From Lyophyllum atratum (Eukaryota > Basidiomycota > Agaricomycetes > Agaricales > Lyophyllaceae): 64,000 bases of DNA. Positions within the stretch are counted from its first letter, which is position 1, and the number at the start of each line of letters is the position of its first letter. The stretch covers positions 1 to 64,000 of the forward strand of contig JACGCN010000027.1 in assembly GCA_014905825.1 (NCBI GenBank), given 5' to 3'. The notes below the pieces were generated by a model. It ran no database searches, was not told where the DNA came from, and was given only the letters and a program-made list of their open reading frames with translations. Positions 11,633 through 28,621 of the stretch are shown here, one piece after another. A program made the position numbers and the translations under genes.

Positions 11633-12019
11633 ACATCGAGGCTCGTTTGATGCAATGTCTATGATGTGACACCGTTCCTCAGGCCTCCCTCGTATGTCTA
11701 AAATAGATTTATAGAGTGTAGCAAAGATGACTCGAGGTTTTTCTCAGAAAAAATAATATAATCAGCTCCCAGTTGTCTTTTGACCAGTAGCCAGGTCATG
11801 GTAAGGTCACTGGGGAAGATGCCAAGCCAGGGTTGCACGTTGGTTGACCAGTTTCAAGTTGACGATCCAGAATGACCCATCATGATGATTCGCACGCCAC
11901 ATTTCATCCTTCTCTGAATCTCTCATCATCCGCCTTCAAATTTCATAACTTGTGCCTACTTCTGTGGCCTGAGCGCCTCATCCCCTCGTTTCATATTCTA
12001 AACTTCTGTAAATGCTGCT
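11633..12019. other. Probable kinase promoter region
   Basis: About 390 bases before the kinase ATG. The stretch just before the start (11880-12010) is C/T-rich with TCATCC/TCTC words, typical of basidiomycete promoters and leaders. No distinct TATA box stands out. Confidence 0.4.
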
Positions 12020-15000
12020 ATGCCTTCGGTGAACGGTCACAAACACACAGGCTCCGTGACCCAGAACCACAAAGCTCAGCTTGCTAACGCCTATAATGAA
12101 TTGGGGAAGGAGCTCTCGTCCAACAAGATCAGGGTGGTGGGCAACTACACACTAGGAAGGGTTATCGGAGAGGGTGAGTTGTTTAACTTGTCCGTATGTG
12201 GGTTCACCGTCTGATCCAACGCCTAGGAGCCTATGGTAAAGTACGGATGGGAACCCATCGACTTACGTCGACTCGGGTCGCCATTAAGCAGATTCCAAAG
12301 GCCATTTCGGCTTCCCTGACTCGCGAAATACACCACCACCGCCAGCTGCACCATCCACACGTCACGCAAATGTACGAGGTCATCGCGACGGAGTCGTCAA
12401 TCTGGTTGGTTACGGAACTGTGCTGCGGGGGAGAGCTGTTCGACTATCTAGCAGAGAAAGGGCGATTGGCGGAGGAAGAGACGAAGATAGTCTTTGGTCA
12501 GCTCTGCCTGGCGGTGGCCTACCTGCACGATAATGGCATCGTTCATCGTGACTTGAAACTGGAGAATGTGCTCCTCGATGAACGGTTGTCGCGTCAAACT
12601 GGGTGATTTTGGATTCACGCGGGAGTTCGAGCGAGGCAGTTTCATGGAGACATTCTGTGGTACGACAGGCTACGCGTCTCCGGAGATGTTGCAGGGAAAG
12701 AAATATCAGGGACCAGGTACGTCCGCTACTCTTCCTACATGAATTCTATCTCACGATTTGAACAGAGGTTGATGTATGGTCTCTGGGCATCATATTGTAC
12801 TGCCTTCTTACGGGGACACTTCCATTCGACGACGATGACGAAGACGTAATGCGGCAAAAGATCATCCAAGGAGATTTTGAAGACCCTGACTGGCTCTCGA
12901 CAGGTACAATACATCATAATATGTTTTAATGTTGCTCACACTATTTCTAGAATCCCGAGACTTGATTAAGAATATCCTTCAGAAGGATGTTTCAAGCCGC
13001 TTCACGATACCACAAATCCTAGCCCACTCATGGTTCACTGCTCGCGACCTCACATACGAATCCGACGAACCGTCGCAACAATCATCAACACAAACTATTT
13101 CCGACACCACCATGCCTGATTCTCAGCGCTCTTCAGAAAGCTCAACGGTGTCCGACTCGCCCTTTATCTCGTCATCGGAATTCGACACATCAGTACCTAC
13201 GACACCTGACGAAAACCTCAATGATCCGTTTGACATGACTCCTGGCCTTCGCCGTAACCCAAGTGAAGCTACGATTAGGAAAACGCCTACTGACATCGAA
13301 TCATTGTTCTCTAAAATGATTCGCCCGGGTGGCAACACGAAGCCCGAAACGGTGCAGGAAGAAGACATTCGGGGACCCTCCCCTCTACCCCCGCGTCAAA
13401 ATTCTTCGAGCTCTAAAGGCCCGCCCGCCCATCCTGTTCGCACACCAGCGCGCACAAAGCGTCGCTCGGTGTCATCTACCATGTCAGACCCTGGCTCACC
13501 TACAGCGGATAAGGCTCCGACACCGCTTCCCCTCCCTACTGGCCGTGATCTCGATTTTGCTGCACTACTCACTGCGCCAACACCCATCATTTTTTCAACA
13601 CCTGTTGAACGGGAGCTTCTCAACACTCTCAGCTTGCTTGGTTTGGACACTGCGCAGATTGTGCATTCAGTCCTAACGGACGCGTGTGATGCTTCTGGGG
13701 CAATGTGGTGGATGCTCAAGAAGAAGGCAGAGAGGCGGCAGGTCGAGGAGGGAATCGAGCCGTTATCCGCCACATTACCAAGCGTTCCGGATTCACCCAT
13801 CAAGCTTATCCATCCTAAGGCCTCCAAGAGGCGGAAGGTTTCGGCAGGCGTGCAAACTGATGGCGTAATGAACCTTAACCTGGCAAGGTCGGCACCGCAG
13901 CTCGCGTTCGTGCCGCCGACGCCAACGTTCCCGCGGTCATCCTCCCCGCCGCGACCCACAACCCCCACAAAGTCGCTCTTGCTGTCTCCCTCAGACACAT
14001 CATCTAAGTCACATCCATCTACTCCAGCTTCTAGTTTGAGAGACAAGGAATCCAAAGGTCGGAAAGCGAGGTCGGGGAGCGTCAGCATAATGCAACGCGC
14101 GACTACGGCCTTGGAAGCTGCTGGCTTGGTGAGAAAGAAGTCTTCAGAAGCTGTACGAGAGGAGAAAGAGAAGGAGAAGGAGCGTGAAAAGTCGAGGGAG
14201 ATGGAAAGGAGAATTGCCAGTGGGGAGGAACCAAGGAGTTCACATGGAAGTGGTGGCTCGTCCAAATTGACGAAATCGCCACCTTTGAAGGCCTCTAAGG
14301 ATTATCCTCCTTCGACACCGCCTCCTTCTGAGCTCCGTCATCCCCAGCCCCAGGTTGACTCCCCTTGGGTGCTGGCGGACGCCGGTGAAGCGTCCCATCA
14401 CCATAGTGGTAAAGGATTCCCACCGACCCCGGCCAATACACCAGGCAACGGCTTCCCGCAGTCTATGTCAGCGCCCAACGTCTCTGACGCTTCTTCGAAG
14501 CCCCCAGCCAGTGCTCCTCAGCGTAATCGTGCAAATATCTTAACGGCCTTTAGGCTCTGGTTCCACGAAGATAGGAAAGGGAAACGCAAGGAGGCCTCAG
14601 GAGGCCCTATGGGTCTCAATTCCCACGTCGCGTACAGCCGGCCACTCACAACTGCGACGCAGCCATTTCCGTCGGGCACAGCGAAGCGCAGAGGATCATC
14701 GGGGAGTAGGTTCGCTCGCGGTCACCGTGCGCGGCCCTCCGCCTCGTCACGACGGTCTAGTAGCGTCAACTCCCGCCGCTCATCTGGCACATCTATCCAG
14801 ATGCTTATTATGGACTCCCCGCAGGTGCCTACGAGACGGTCCTTCGGCAGCCATACCCCCAACTCTGAACGAGGCGAATATTCCTCGCGGCCTTCGTCAA
14901 TCCGGAGCTTCTCGATGCAGCGTCATAGGAAATCACCGTCACAAAGCTCAGCGGGGTCAACCCATCTCCGTACAGCATCTCCTATGCAAAAGTATAATCA

Positions 15001-15845
15001 CCATCGCAGAGCAGGCTCGGGGTCTTCCACCACCCGCGTTGTACGTCAGGTAACAGCGCGGGCGCCGCATGTGCGATCCAGTTCTGCGACATCCTCGATC
15101 CACTCGCCCACCTCCTCCCGTCCTGTATCCTTCTACGAGGCCTCGGAGAGCGAAGGCACCCGCACCACCTCGCCCTTCAAGACTCGCCCCCGCCGGTCCT
15201 CAGATGAGCCCCGTCGGCCACCCAGCACCAACAACACCACCTTCGTCGCGCAGAAACGCCAAGGCCCATTCATGAGCCCCGTCACGCACGGGTATCAGCA
15301 CTCCTTCGGGCGGTCCAGCTGGAAGAAGGCGTGGGGGCTGGAGCCGCCGGGCTGGCAGTCGCGTACTGCACATGTGCCTATCGAGGTGCTTGCGATCTCG
15401 CCCGCGACGGAGCCCATGTCGATCCGCGACGTGTTCTCTGGGCGGCAGTCGCTTAGCATGGGCGATGAGAGCGATTGGGTCGATGAGGACGATGATGTGC
15501 CGGCGTTTGCGGGTGGGCTGGGGCAGATGGGGACATCGGCCTCGAACGCGACGCAGATGGACCCGCCGGTGACACTGTCACCGGCCCCCTAGAGGCCATC
15601 GCTCGACAAAGCGAGCGAGTGGTCGTGATCATAGGGGAAATACATCGTCGGGGAGCGGATCGTCGGGATCCGCGAGGCAGAAGGCTGGGCATTCGCCGGC
15701 GGAGCGCGTGTCGCCGGTTCCGGCGGAGAATCCGTATGAGGGGACCGAGACGAGGAGTGGTGGGAGGAGACAGCTCCCTGCGAGTCGGTCTGGGCCGGCG
15801 TTCCGCCATGCAATCCAGGAGGAGGATGAAGGGGAGGAAGAGTAA
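12020..15845 (+). CDS. CAMK-family Ser/Thr protein kinase, frame broken twice
   Basis: A cytosolic serine/threonine kinase of the CAMK/Snf1-like group with a very long tail. Exons: 12020-12173, 12227-12716, 12766-12903, 12951 onward. The catalytic domain (about residues 40-320) shows GEGAYGKVRMG, VAIKQIP, the catalytic loop HRDLKLENVLLDE, DFGF in place of DFG-F/L, the activation segment ETFCGTTGYASPEML, and DVWSLGIILYCLLTG. The tail (over 800 residues) is Ser/Pro/Arg-rich and probably disordered. A single extra base near 12582-12590 breaks the frame between LLDE and CRVKLGDFGF. A second shift in a run of five C at about 15584-15588 gives an early TAG at 15592. With one C fewer the frame stays open to a TAA at 15843-15845 and ends EEDEGEEE. 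The DFGF/GTTGYASPEM motifs recall yeast YPL150W, but orthology is unproven. Confidence 0.85.
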
Positions 15846-16511
15846 TGATGTTCCTGGGACAATGAGTTCTCATTCTGTTTGGTTGTTCTCTCACTCTCAT
15901 TCTCTCGACAGTTTGGTTTATTTTCCCCTTTCAAGTCGACAAACGATCCTTTTGAATATCCAACGACATCCTACTTATATTCATACATTTCTGGCTCCGT
16001 ACTAGTTCTCGGTCATGGATATCACTTTTAAATAGATACCCCTCCCCCTTCTGCCCTGTACCTGCGGTGCAGCGTATAGGTGCCTTACTTTTTCTATCAC
16101 ATACTTAACACTTATTACCTCTCCTGTCGGACTATGCAGGTGTACTTAATAACGATGACTACGAGTACATATTTCGTACAAGTAGAGCTAATGTATTGCA
16201 GGACTAGTTTCTAACTCACAGACATGAGCGTCTTCAAAATTACCGACACGCAACATGCCTTGCTCCCTGATGGATGACAACGATGATACTCATCATAGTA
16301 ATGATCTGAAGATCTAGACCGGGGTACTCAGGGTATCTTCCAGGATTGTATATCATGGCCGGTGGCACCTTATTTAATATTACCCGTTACCCTGGACTGA
16401 AAGATTGAATCGGACCCGACTATGCTGTGTAAGATTAAAGGTTTTCATTTGCCAAGCTGAGATGTGAATGATACAAAACTAGAATCAAGCAACATGGGCT
16501 CGTGACATATG
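15846..16511. other. Intergenic between converging genes
   Basis: 3' regions of the kinase (plus) and the helix-turn-helix gene (minus). It is A/T-richer than the flanks and I see no coding signal. Confidence 0.5.
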
Positions 16512-17682
16512 TTAATCACTGCCTACGAGTCCAGCAGCTTTCTTGATGCCCAAGACCAACATGAAGCGCTGTGGAACTGGCAGATCGGGGATACTCTCTA
16601 TGAGCACCCGGTGCAGCCTTTCTTCTGGCCAGCCCGCAATGGCGAAAAGCTTCTCGGTCGTGCCCAGCTGCTGCTTGGTTAACGCATCAGTGAAACCGCT
16701 CAAGTCATGCTCCAGATCCTTCAGGAATACATATAGATCGCTCTTGGGCTCAAGAGTAGGCTCCGGAGTATGTTCAGGGGTAGCCTCAGGAGTAGGGTCG
16801 TCCTCGATCTGCGTGGGGAGGTGGGTGAACGTGATATGGAGCGAAGGAAAGTAATGTACTGACAGTAATGGCACATTGAAGGGTGGATCCAGGTTCCTTC
16901 GACGACTCCTCAAGTATTTCTTTCTTCTGGTCATGTTTAGCGCACGCGTTGAAGTGGTAGGATAAACTCACCACCACCACAGACCTCATTGCCGAAGAAC
17001 TCGATGCACTAATACCAGGCTCTGGAGCATTTTGAGAGTCAGGGGTCGATTTGGAGCTTATGGGTGGCTTTTCATCCCTCTGTACAGCATGTCAGCAGGG
17101 TCCAGCAAGTGCTATAGAATGACATACCTCTCGAACAGTGGCTGAGAGGCTTTCAGTAGTCGCGTTTCGGTTGTTCTGCAGCCGTGGGCCCTCAGTTTTC
17201 TAGAAACGGTAGGTCAAAAATAGCTGCCAGTGAGCCTTAAAATGCCACACACAGGCTTAATGTTAGGGAACTCCTTTCGAAAGTCATCGTCAACATGGTC
17301 GAAATCTGAACTATCTCCATCGAAGGCAGCACGTGCTTGGCGGTTTATGACACGTCTAACCGTTCGGCTACTGCAGCCCAGTCGCGCGGCGACCTCTGCT
17401 TGAGAGGCGCCTGATAGGTACATTATGCGTATCATGGCGCGGTCTTCTCGAGAGAGTGAGGCTCGTGCCGACAATGCCTTTCTATGTAAGTACAAGTGAG
17501 CTTGAATGAGCGATAGAAACTGTTTAAGTATCAGGCTTACCTTTTGGCGTAAGGTAATTTTCCAGGGCGAACAGTGCTCGCCTTGCGTTCCACATCGTCT
17601 CTGGACATGGTGGATTGCGGGTGCAAGACTGAATAAACTGAACACTGAGGTTAATCATGCGGAGACGTCGCGGAGTTTGCAT
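16512..17682 (-). CDS. Helix-turn-helix protein, probable DNA binding
   Basis: A spliced gene with a Hin/homeodomain-like helix-turn-helix. The start codon is taken as ATG 17680-17682 (MQTPRRLRMINL); an upstream in-frame GTG is not a start. The second exon encodes SREDRAMIRIMYLSGASQ followed by AEVAARLGCSSRTVRRVINR, the classic pattern of a resolvase-type HTH. Later exons are acidic and Thr/Pro/Glu-rich (TPEATPEHTPEPTLEP). A C-terminal helical part (LTKQQLGTTEKLFAIAGWP) ends AAGLVGSD before the stop at 16512. I infer a regulator or chromatin protein. HTHs of this form also occur in transposase-derived genes, but no DDE or other catalytic domain is present. It shares a 131-bp divergent intergenic region with AROM. 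Confidence 0.7.
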
Positions 17683-17813
17683 CGCCGATTTGGCGCCGAA
17701 CACACCGGAGATCCTTGCAAGATCCTTGCCAAGTGGATCAGTGATTAGATCCACGTGACCGCAATTGAAATAGAAATGCGATCGGGAAAATCTGTAGCAC
17801 TAGAACTTCGACG
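17683..17813. promoter_or_regulatory. Divergent promoter, HTH gene and AROM
   Basis: Only 131 bases separate the two start codons (17682 on minus, 17814 on plus), so both genes must take their promoters from here or from each other's leader. It holds CCACGTGACC near 17751-17760, with an E-box-like core CACGTG. Such cores bind bHLH factors in fungi; binding here is inferred. Confidence 0.5.
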
Positions 17814-22876
<5,063 letters not shown>

Positions 22877-23386
22877 ACAGGATCTGTTCGTGGAAATGAA
22901 GTGTACCCCCTAGATGTATGGAAATAACGAACTTCTTGATTGTCAGATCAAGTACCTTGCGATTGGAGATCGAACGTCCCAACAGTTGATCTGATGTGTC
23001 AACAAGTGTAGATTAGACCTCTGGGCGAGGTGGTTGGTGGAGGAGCGAGCGTCCGCCAACCCACCCCCAAGTAAAGAGTGACAATTGAGGTATATGGGTA
23101 ATAGTGCACCGATAGGTCCCGAGATGCTTCAGCAATATAGAAAGAGAGAGAGAGAGGGTATCCTAGACTGTAAACGTAAAACGGAAGATAAACATAACAA
23201 AAAAGTAATAAGTGAAGACGCGATATAAGGACTGGGCAAGGTTTTCACGGCAGGGATATTAAGAGGCGGCGGTATGGCATGAAATCGTCGTGGCGGATAA
23301 TAATAAAAAAAGAGGACTGCGAGAGAGCACCAACAGATTTCCACGGTATACATTGACCCAAATCCATTCCATTCCTGTTTCTTTGG
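22877..23386. other. Intergenic between converging genes
   Basis: 3' UTRs of AROM and the Rax1-like gene. A short GA-repeat (AGAGAGAGAGAG) lies near 23144-23156. No gene seen. Confidence 0.5.
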
Positions 23387-24757
23387 TCAGAGGCGGTGCC
23401 CTGGGACTGCCCAGAAGATCATTGTCAACGCTGTGACGAACGCCGCTACGAGGACGGAGACCCAAATTGCTCGTCCTAATAGCAGTTTCTTGACGTAGGG
23501 TTCGCGTATCGTCAGGGTGCGGAAGGGTGTTGTTTCTGACTGGCCGAGGAAGACAAGGATGGGGTCAAGTTCGTATTGATGCGACACGAGGAAGAGAATG
23601 GCGAAGGTGAATGGGATGAAGAGCTACACGAGAGGTTATTCACAGTTCATGCGTGTACAGTGAGAAACTTACGAAGAACCGCTTGGACTTGGGATGCACA
23701 TCTAGGAAGATGAGCGAGAAGCCCGCTGCCAGCCCTATCCAAAGCATGATGAGTCCCGCAATGAGACGCACCAGCGCCGATATAGGCGTGAGGTTGCCAA
23801 ACGCCTTTGAGCGGAGGAAGCGCGGGAACGCATCTTGCTCCATCGCGCGGAAGCAGTATTCCTTCTGCGCGTGGAAGATGTCGGGTATCTGGGCCATCAT
23901 GCTCAGCTCCGCCTGCGATCTGGGCTCCTGTGAGCTGCTCAGAGGGAAGCTATGGATGCGGAGCGACGGTGGGAGGTATATCTCGTGGTTCTCCGGCGAA
24001 TTAACGGTGCCTGCGGGGGAGAGGTACCGGTAGAAGATGCGCTCGGCAGAAGCGATGAGGTCCAGACGCGTGATAGCTGCGGAACGGGGGATGATAGTCG
24101 GGGCGCGAGAGGCGCGTCGCATGTTGAACAGAGTTGGCGTGCGGCCGGAGAGCGAGAAGGGTGTCGTCGACCGCGGTTGTTCCTTACCCTCGTCATTCGG
24201 TGAGGCAACACGCGTGTGCTCGGAAAGGGCTGCTGTTCCTGGTCGAGGACTCGTCGAACGTCCGCCATAGCCACCCTTCTCGTCGTGCGAAGGCCCCGCC
24301 GCCGCGAGATTACGCCTATCTTGTTCTGTCATTAACTCCCCCGTGCTCGCCGTGCTTCTCTTCGTCCCACCTCCGTCAGGATGGAGTCCAACAACTGTGC
24401 CGTAGATAGAACCTCGTCTACGAGCATAGTCCCAGTACTGCGGCCAGTCTTCCTTGATCGTACGGCCCGATTTGCGCACGTCCTTGAAGTATGCACGGCA
24501 TAGGTTCTCGTGCTGCTGGACATCCAGCCAAAAATCAAGGATATCTTCCGCTCCTTCGCGTTGCAAGAAAAGGCTGCCATAATGATGGTCTGTTGAGTAT
24601 GGTTTCCAGGGCTCCCCAGAAAAATGAAGACGCACTAGAACATGAAGAGGTCTACAGGCGGCCGTGTCCGCCTCGAGAGCACCTCAGTGAACGAGGGCAG
24701 CCTGTTCTTGCGGCTGTTTGCCCAGTCATCCTGCTGGCGTTTCTCGTCGTCGTCCAT
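23387..24757 (-). CDS. Rax1-like RGS-domain membrane protein
   Basis: Resembles yeast Rax1, which helps mark the cell pole with Rax2. Exons 24636-24757, 23673-24573 and 23387-23623 give 419 residues. The first intron splits a Tyr codon and restores RPPVDLFMFYLFLQREGAE, which runs into ILDFWLDVQQHENLCRAYF. This is the start of an RGS fold. The domain is interrupted by a 130-residue Ser/Thr/Arg-rich insert, then finishes with SAERIFYRYLSPAG and AQKEYCFRAMEQDAFPRFLR. Three hydrophobic segments close the protein (starting LIAGLIMLWIG, IPFTFAILFLV and AIWVSVLVAAFV). An in-frame TAG just upstream of the ATG supports the start. Polarity function is inferred from the family. Confidence 0.85.
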
Positions 24758-26326
24758 GAACTAGGAGCGGCGCTGGGTGTTGTTCTGGTCGTTGTCAACA
24801 GGTTGTTGATCAACGGCGTGGTAACTCGCTACCAATAGCTTACGTCAGCCTCGTGCGTCTTCCTCCTCTGCTGACCGCGACTTGGACCCACTGTCACCCA
24901 CCTCGGGCTTTTCATAAATGTCTTTCTCGAAGGCCTTCTCGCCAGCTATCAGGGAAATTAGGATTCTATGCTCCCAAACTGGTCCGGCTTCGGCGGGCAC
25001 TCGGTGAGTAACGTTAGAATTTAGGTATTTGCACTTCTGACGGTTGACCACCTTTTAGGGAGTTCATTCTTTCGCGATATGCTACGATTAAACAACACAA
25101 CCCAGATCTTCCGGTTATGATTCGAGAAGCAAGTGGGACTCCAGCACGGGTATTTGCTCGATTCGGTGCGTAGTCTGTACACGTTCTCTGGTTCGTGGCT
25201 GACCGGATGTGCACGAAACTCAGAACGCGGAGTGGAGAAGCACGCAGAACTAGACCACTTGTCCGCAAAAGATGTGGAATCCGCAGTTGTAAAATTAATA
25301 GGCTCATAACCCTCTGGAAAATGGATATCTTGCGTTTTGTGGATGGTTTATCTTCAGCAAGCGTGGAGGCAATGAAGAACACGACTTGGTGTGTCCGTGA
25401 TCACTAATTGTTGATAGTAGTTGCAGGAGGCCAACTCTCCTATATAACATGGTCCTAATGCTGCCCGCTCTATGCCTGTACCGTGTACGTCTGCCAACGG
25501 CGGCAGATGTTATCCACTGGGCACAAGCTCTACCTTCCGGAGCGTTTAGAGATGTTACAGTGGCTGGCATATTTCAAGAGCACTACGTTATCCATGCAGT
25601 GGTACGCCTTCTGATTCCTTCGCAGCCCCGTTCTTGGCGCGCCTCATGCCCTGTGGAGACGAAGTCCAGCAGCCCGCTGTCTTCAGCGCTTATGTTCCAC
25701 AATCCTTACTTACATGAACCCTTCTCCCGGTCATGAAGTGCTTTCCGCTACATGTACAGCTGGCACATCCAGTATCGGGACTTGGCACACGACGCATGGA
25801 CATTCATGTACCAGTCCCTCTTTCCATGACTCTTTCACTATCATTGACAGCTTCCGTAACCTCAAGTGGCGACTGTATCGACGGCACTGTCCAAACGTCC
25901 ACCTTAGCCGCTGCGATGGAGAGACGCCTAAGGTTTGGCAGCATGGCAAGAGTTTTCCCCCATGAATCCGACTTTCGTGTACACGACGTCAAGATTACAG
26001 CTTGTAACATGTCGCAAATGGTTGAAAGTGGACCCCCCTTCGTATGACCCTAGGAAGACTATCGAGCGCCGCTTCGAACCAGAAAATTTGTCTGAATCTT
26101 TCGGCGCAGGCAGAGATCCAAGGATGCCCAACATCCACTTGCGCATATACTCGAGTACTTAGTGAATAAGTTGCTATGTTCGTCAGCTGAGGAGAGGAAG
26201 TTTCGCCTCGCAGGAACGTAGCTTGGACAGTTGCGATTGATGCTGTGTGGTCGGAGAAGAAACGCCCATCTGAATTTACACTCTACAATTTGATAAAGAT
26301 AAGATAAGATCGCTTGTATACAAACT
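24758..26326. other. Long stretch without a supported gene; possible decayed coding on plus strand
   Basis: About 1.6 kb. Minus-strand frames are short and unremarkable. On the plus strand between 25440 and 26050 several frames carry protein-like pieces: VIHWAQALPSGAF near 25510, NLKWRLYRRHCPNV near 25860 and ETPKVWQHGKSFPP near 25930. The style recalls Agaricomycete F-box/LRR proteins, but frames change and stops intervene. It may be an old gene remnant; I would not call a CDS. Confidence 0.35.
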
Positions 26327-27930
26327 TCAGACTTTTGTCGAAGCGTAGGTCGAAGCTCCCAAAGTAGCACTTGACACCGTGGCGGCGTGCCAGGATCCTG
26401 CAAAGCTCTCCTGCGTATGAATTTTGCGATTTCGTGCAATTCGTTCCTGGGAAGTACCGAGCCCCGTGGTATTATGTTCCACGCTTGGTGTTCGGACCAC
26501 AGCTTTACGCAAGTTCAAAAGCAGTCTCGTTGTCAGGATTCCCATCGCAGCATGAAACGGGCTAGGTCACATTAGGTCAGGATGATCGGAAAAGAAGGAT
26601 TTGCATGGGGGGTGACGATACCCACCTGTAACTAAACCAAGGGATCTTCGTGATGCCCTGCAGAACGAATATCTGTCAGGTGGCGTGCCACACAGAGTAG
26701 GTAGTTAGCATACCACGACCATCAGATTGTTGAAGATGAGCAGGAGGGTAATCCTATTTTTACGTTATCAGTAAGAAAGTCATCAACAGACAGGGATTAC
26801 TGACGCAAAGAAATAGAAGAGGTTATCTCGGAGAAGTACAGAATAGAGCGAGATCTTTTTCCCTCTAATAACTCGCGATGCGGCGGTTTTTATTGTTTTG
26901 GACAATGCAAACCCGAACAAGATTCCTTCAAAGACCGTTGCGGGTACCCACTGCAGCCACTCGACCCCAGAATGGATAGATGGACACCCTGGTAAGGGAA
27001 GATGAATGGCGTCCGCTATCACGGCTCGACGCCTTTGGGCGTTGTGAATGAGGACCCAGAAAAATGCGCCGACGGATCCGAGGAATAAAATACCATTAAA
27101 AAAGGCTACCTGTACACTCACATGAGACGGCATAGCATCTTACCAAGAATCAGAGACGTACCCTCCTAGAGCAGCCATACAGGGCGTACACGCGCAGTTG
27201 CATGATAATCTCTATCGACCATAGGCTGATCGCTCCGACAACGCGGATAATTGAGTCCATTGCAACACATCTGTGGGAACCGTGACCAAACTATACTGAG
27301 GTAACCAGTTATGGCACGTACACTGTGTCAGACGTAATGCCTGGTCTGGAAAACAGATGGATCTGGGTAACATCGAATATGAGAAGCGCGAGGCTACATC
27401 GACGGTCCAGCAACAGATAAGGGACGACTCTATAAATGGAGACAGACAGGCAATCACCTGTAATATCGAATCTAGAAGGGCAAATAACAAATTAGCGAAG
27501 ATCGCGAGAGGTAATCGAATAAGAAAAATTACCCATAGGAACATAAATTTGCCGAAACTCCGCTTCTGGGGCTGCAAGACAGGTAAGTTAGACAACGGAA
27601 AGCGGGTTCTACTTAGGAGGTTGACGGACCCAGATGTAGCGTATCTTCATACGATTCACGTAAGTCCCGTAGAAAGCGCGAAACAGGGTGTACATACCTC
27701 GTCCTCAAGCGTGATAACTGCAAGTCATGGTCCGAGTCGTCAGGGTTTGCGAAGATACAAGCGTACCAGAGCTTACGGTAATCGTGAAGTATCCAAGTCA
27801 AACCGACAACTTCAATGGCATAGTGATCAGCACTGGAATCAGTAGCCAAAAATGGGGACTCACGACAAGCATGAAGAGGAATAAGGCTTCCACGATAAAG
27901 CGCGGCAAACTTGTCGACGTTATTCACCAT
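26327..27930 (-). CDS. DUF6533-type seven-helix membrane protein
   Basis: A polytopic membrane protein of a large mushroom-specific family, function unknown. The start is ATG 27928-27930 (MVNNVDKFAALY). Helix 1 reads AIEVVGLTWILHDY. An intron (GTAAGC to TTGCAG) then joins to LITLEDE, the DUF6533 hallmark (Y-D-Y-L-x-T-x-x-D-E-V), followed by IRYIWVRQPPK. Further exons give GKFMFLWVIFLIRLPLAIF, SLWSIEIIMQLRVYALYG, FNGILFLGSVGAFFWVL and RDNLFYFFA then LLLIFNNLMVV. The last exon starts PFHAAMGILTTRLLLNLRK and ends ASTYASTKV at 26327. All these blocks occur in this order in the family. Some internal exon borders, mainly the short one near 27310, are unresolved. It is a different family from the pair at 3.7-6.1 kb. 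Confidence 0.75.
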
Positions 27931-28538
27931 TGTGAGGAGACTCGGTGAAGCAGCGGAGCGGAATGAGCTTGGAAGCCTCAAGGTCTTATAGGATGGTTCG
28001 ACTTAGGTGTCATGAAGTGGAAAGACGCCCATTTCGATAGGCAGGGGCTTTGGCGGTTAATGAGAGAAGCAGTGGGGTACGGGAATACCCTTTTCACGAA
28101 TATGCAATATCAGAATTGTGGCGTTTTCGGACGAAAGATCAATGAGATTCTGACCCCATGACCCATCAGAATAGGGTACCTTAGCCTAGTCCAGAATTGG
28201 CGCTTGAAAAAGCTATGAGATGGAGAGAAAACTGGCAGAGAAAGCCATGCATCGCACTGTTCGATGCTCCTTGCATGATGATTACGGTGATGGGCCATGG
28301 CCCGATTATGCATGCAGCATTACGCACTATCACCTGTTATATTTACCTGGGTTGACGCATTGACTCCGTCAACATCGACCACCTGCACGACGAACCACAT
28401 GCCTTAGCCACTGCCAATATCTATGCACCTATGGTCCTATGACGAACCTGATTAGCTCTGATTAGGACGAAAGGCTCCGATGATCATCCAACCTGGATGC
28501 TTGCATGTTGTGTGTACGGGTTGCGCTTCCCTACATAT
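27931..28538. other. Intergenic, nothing recognised
   Basis: Upstream DNA of the DUF6533 gene and of the tRNA gene. The short minus-strand frames show no family resemblance. Confidence 0.5.
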
Positions 28539-28621
28539 GCATTAATGGGGTAGTGGTAACCTGGGTCGTTGCCATTCGAGAATAATCTCGACCCGCCGGG
28601 GGTTCGATTCCCTCTTAATGC
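28539..28621 (+). tRNA. tRNA-Gly (GCC) with a 13-nt intron
   Basis: Folds as a tRNA by eye. The acceptor stem is GCATTAA (28539-28545) with TTAATGC (28615-28621). The D-arm is GGGT-AGTGGTA-ACCT. The anticodon stem is GGTCG with CGACC, enclosing TTGCCA and then an insert before the closing T. The T-arm is GGGGG-TTCGATT-CCCTC. The anticodon GCC decodes glycine GGC/GGU. The insert TTCGAGAATAATC follows the base 3' of the anticodon, the canonical place for a nuclear tRNA intron, giving about 70 mature nucleotides. An A follows the acceptor stem as discriminator. Confidence 0.88.

Noticed and set aside
13396..14265. 289-codon minus-strand open frame
   Set aside because: Antisense shadow of the Ser/Pro-rich kinase tail; no domain and composition dictated by the other strand.
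15619..16005. Arg-rich plus-strand frame after the kinase stop
   Set aside because: The real coding frame there is the kinase extension in another frame; this one is a shadow.
16512..17682. HTH gene as a transposase
   Set aside because: Only the HTH is present; no catalytic domain, inverted repeats or target duplication seen.
17683..17754. HTH protein starting at 17754
   Set aside because: That codon is GTG; the first ATG in frame is at 17682.
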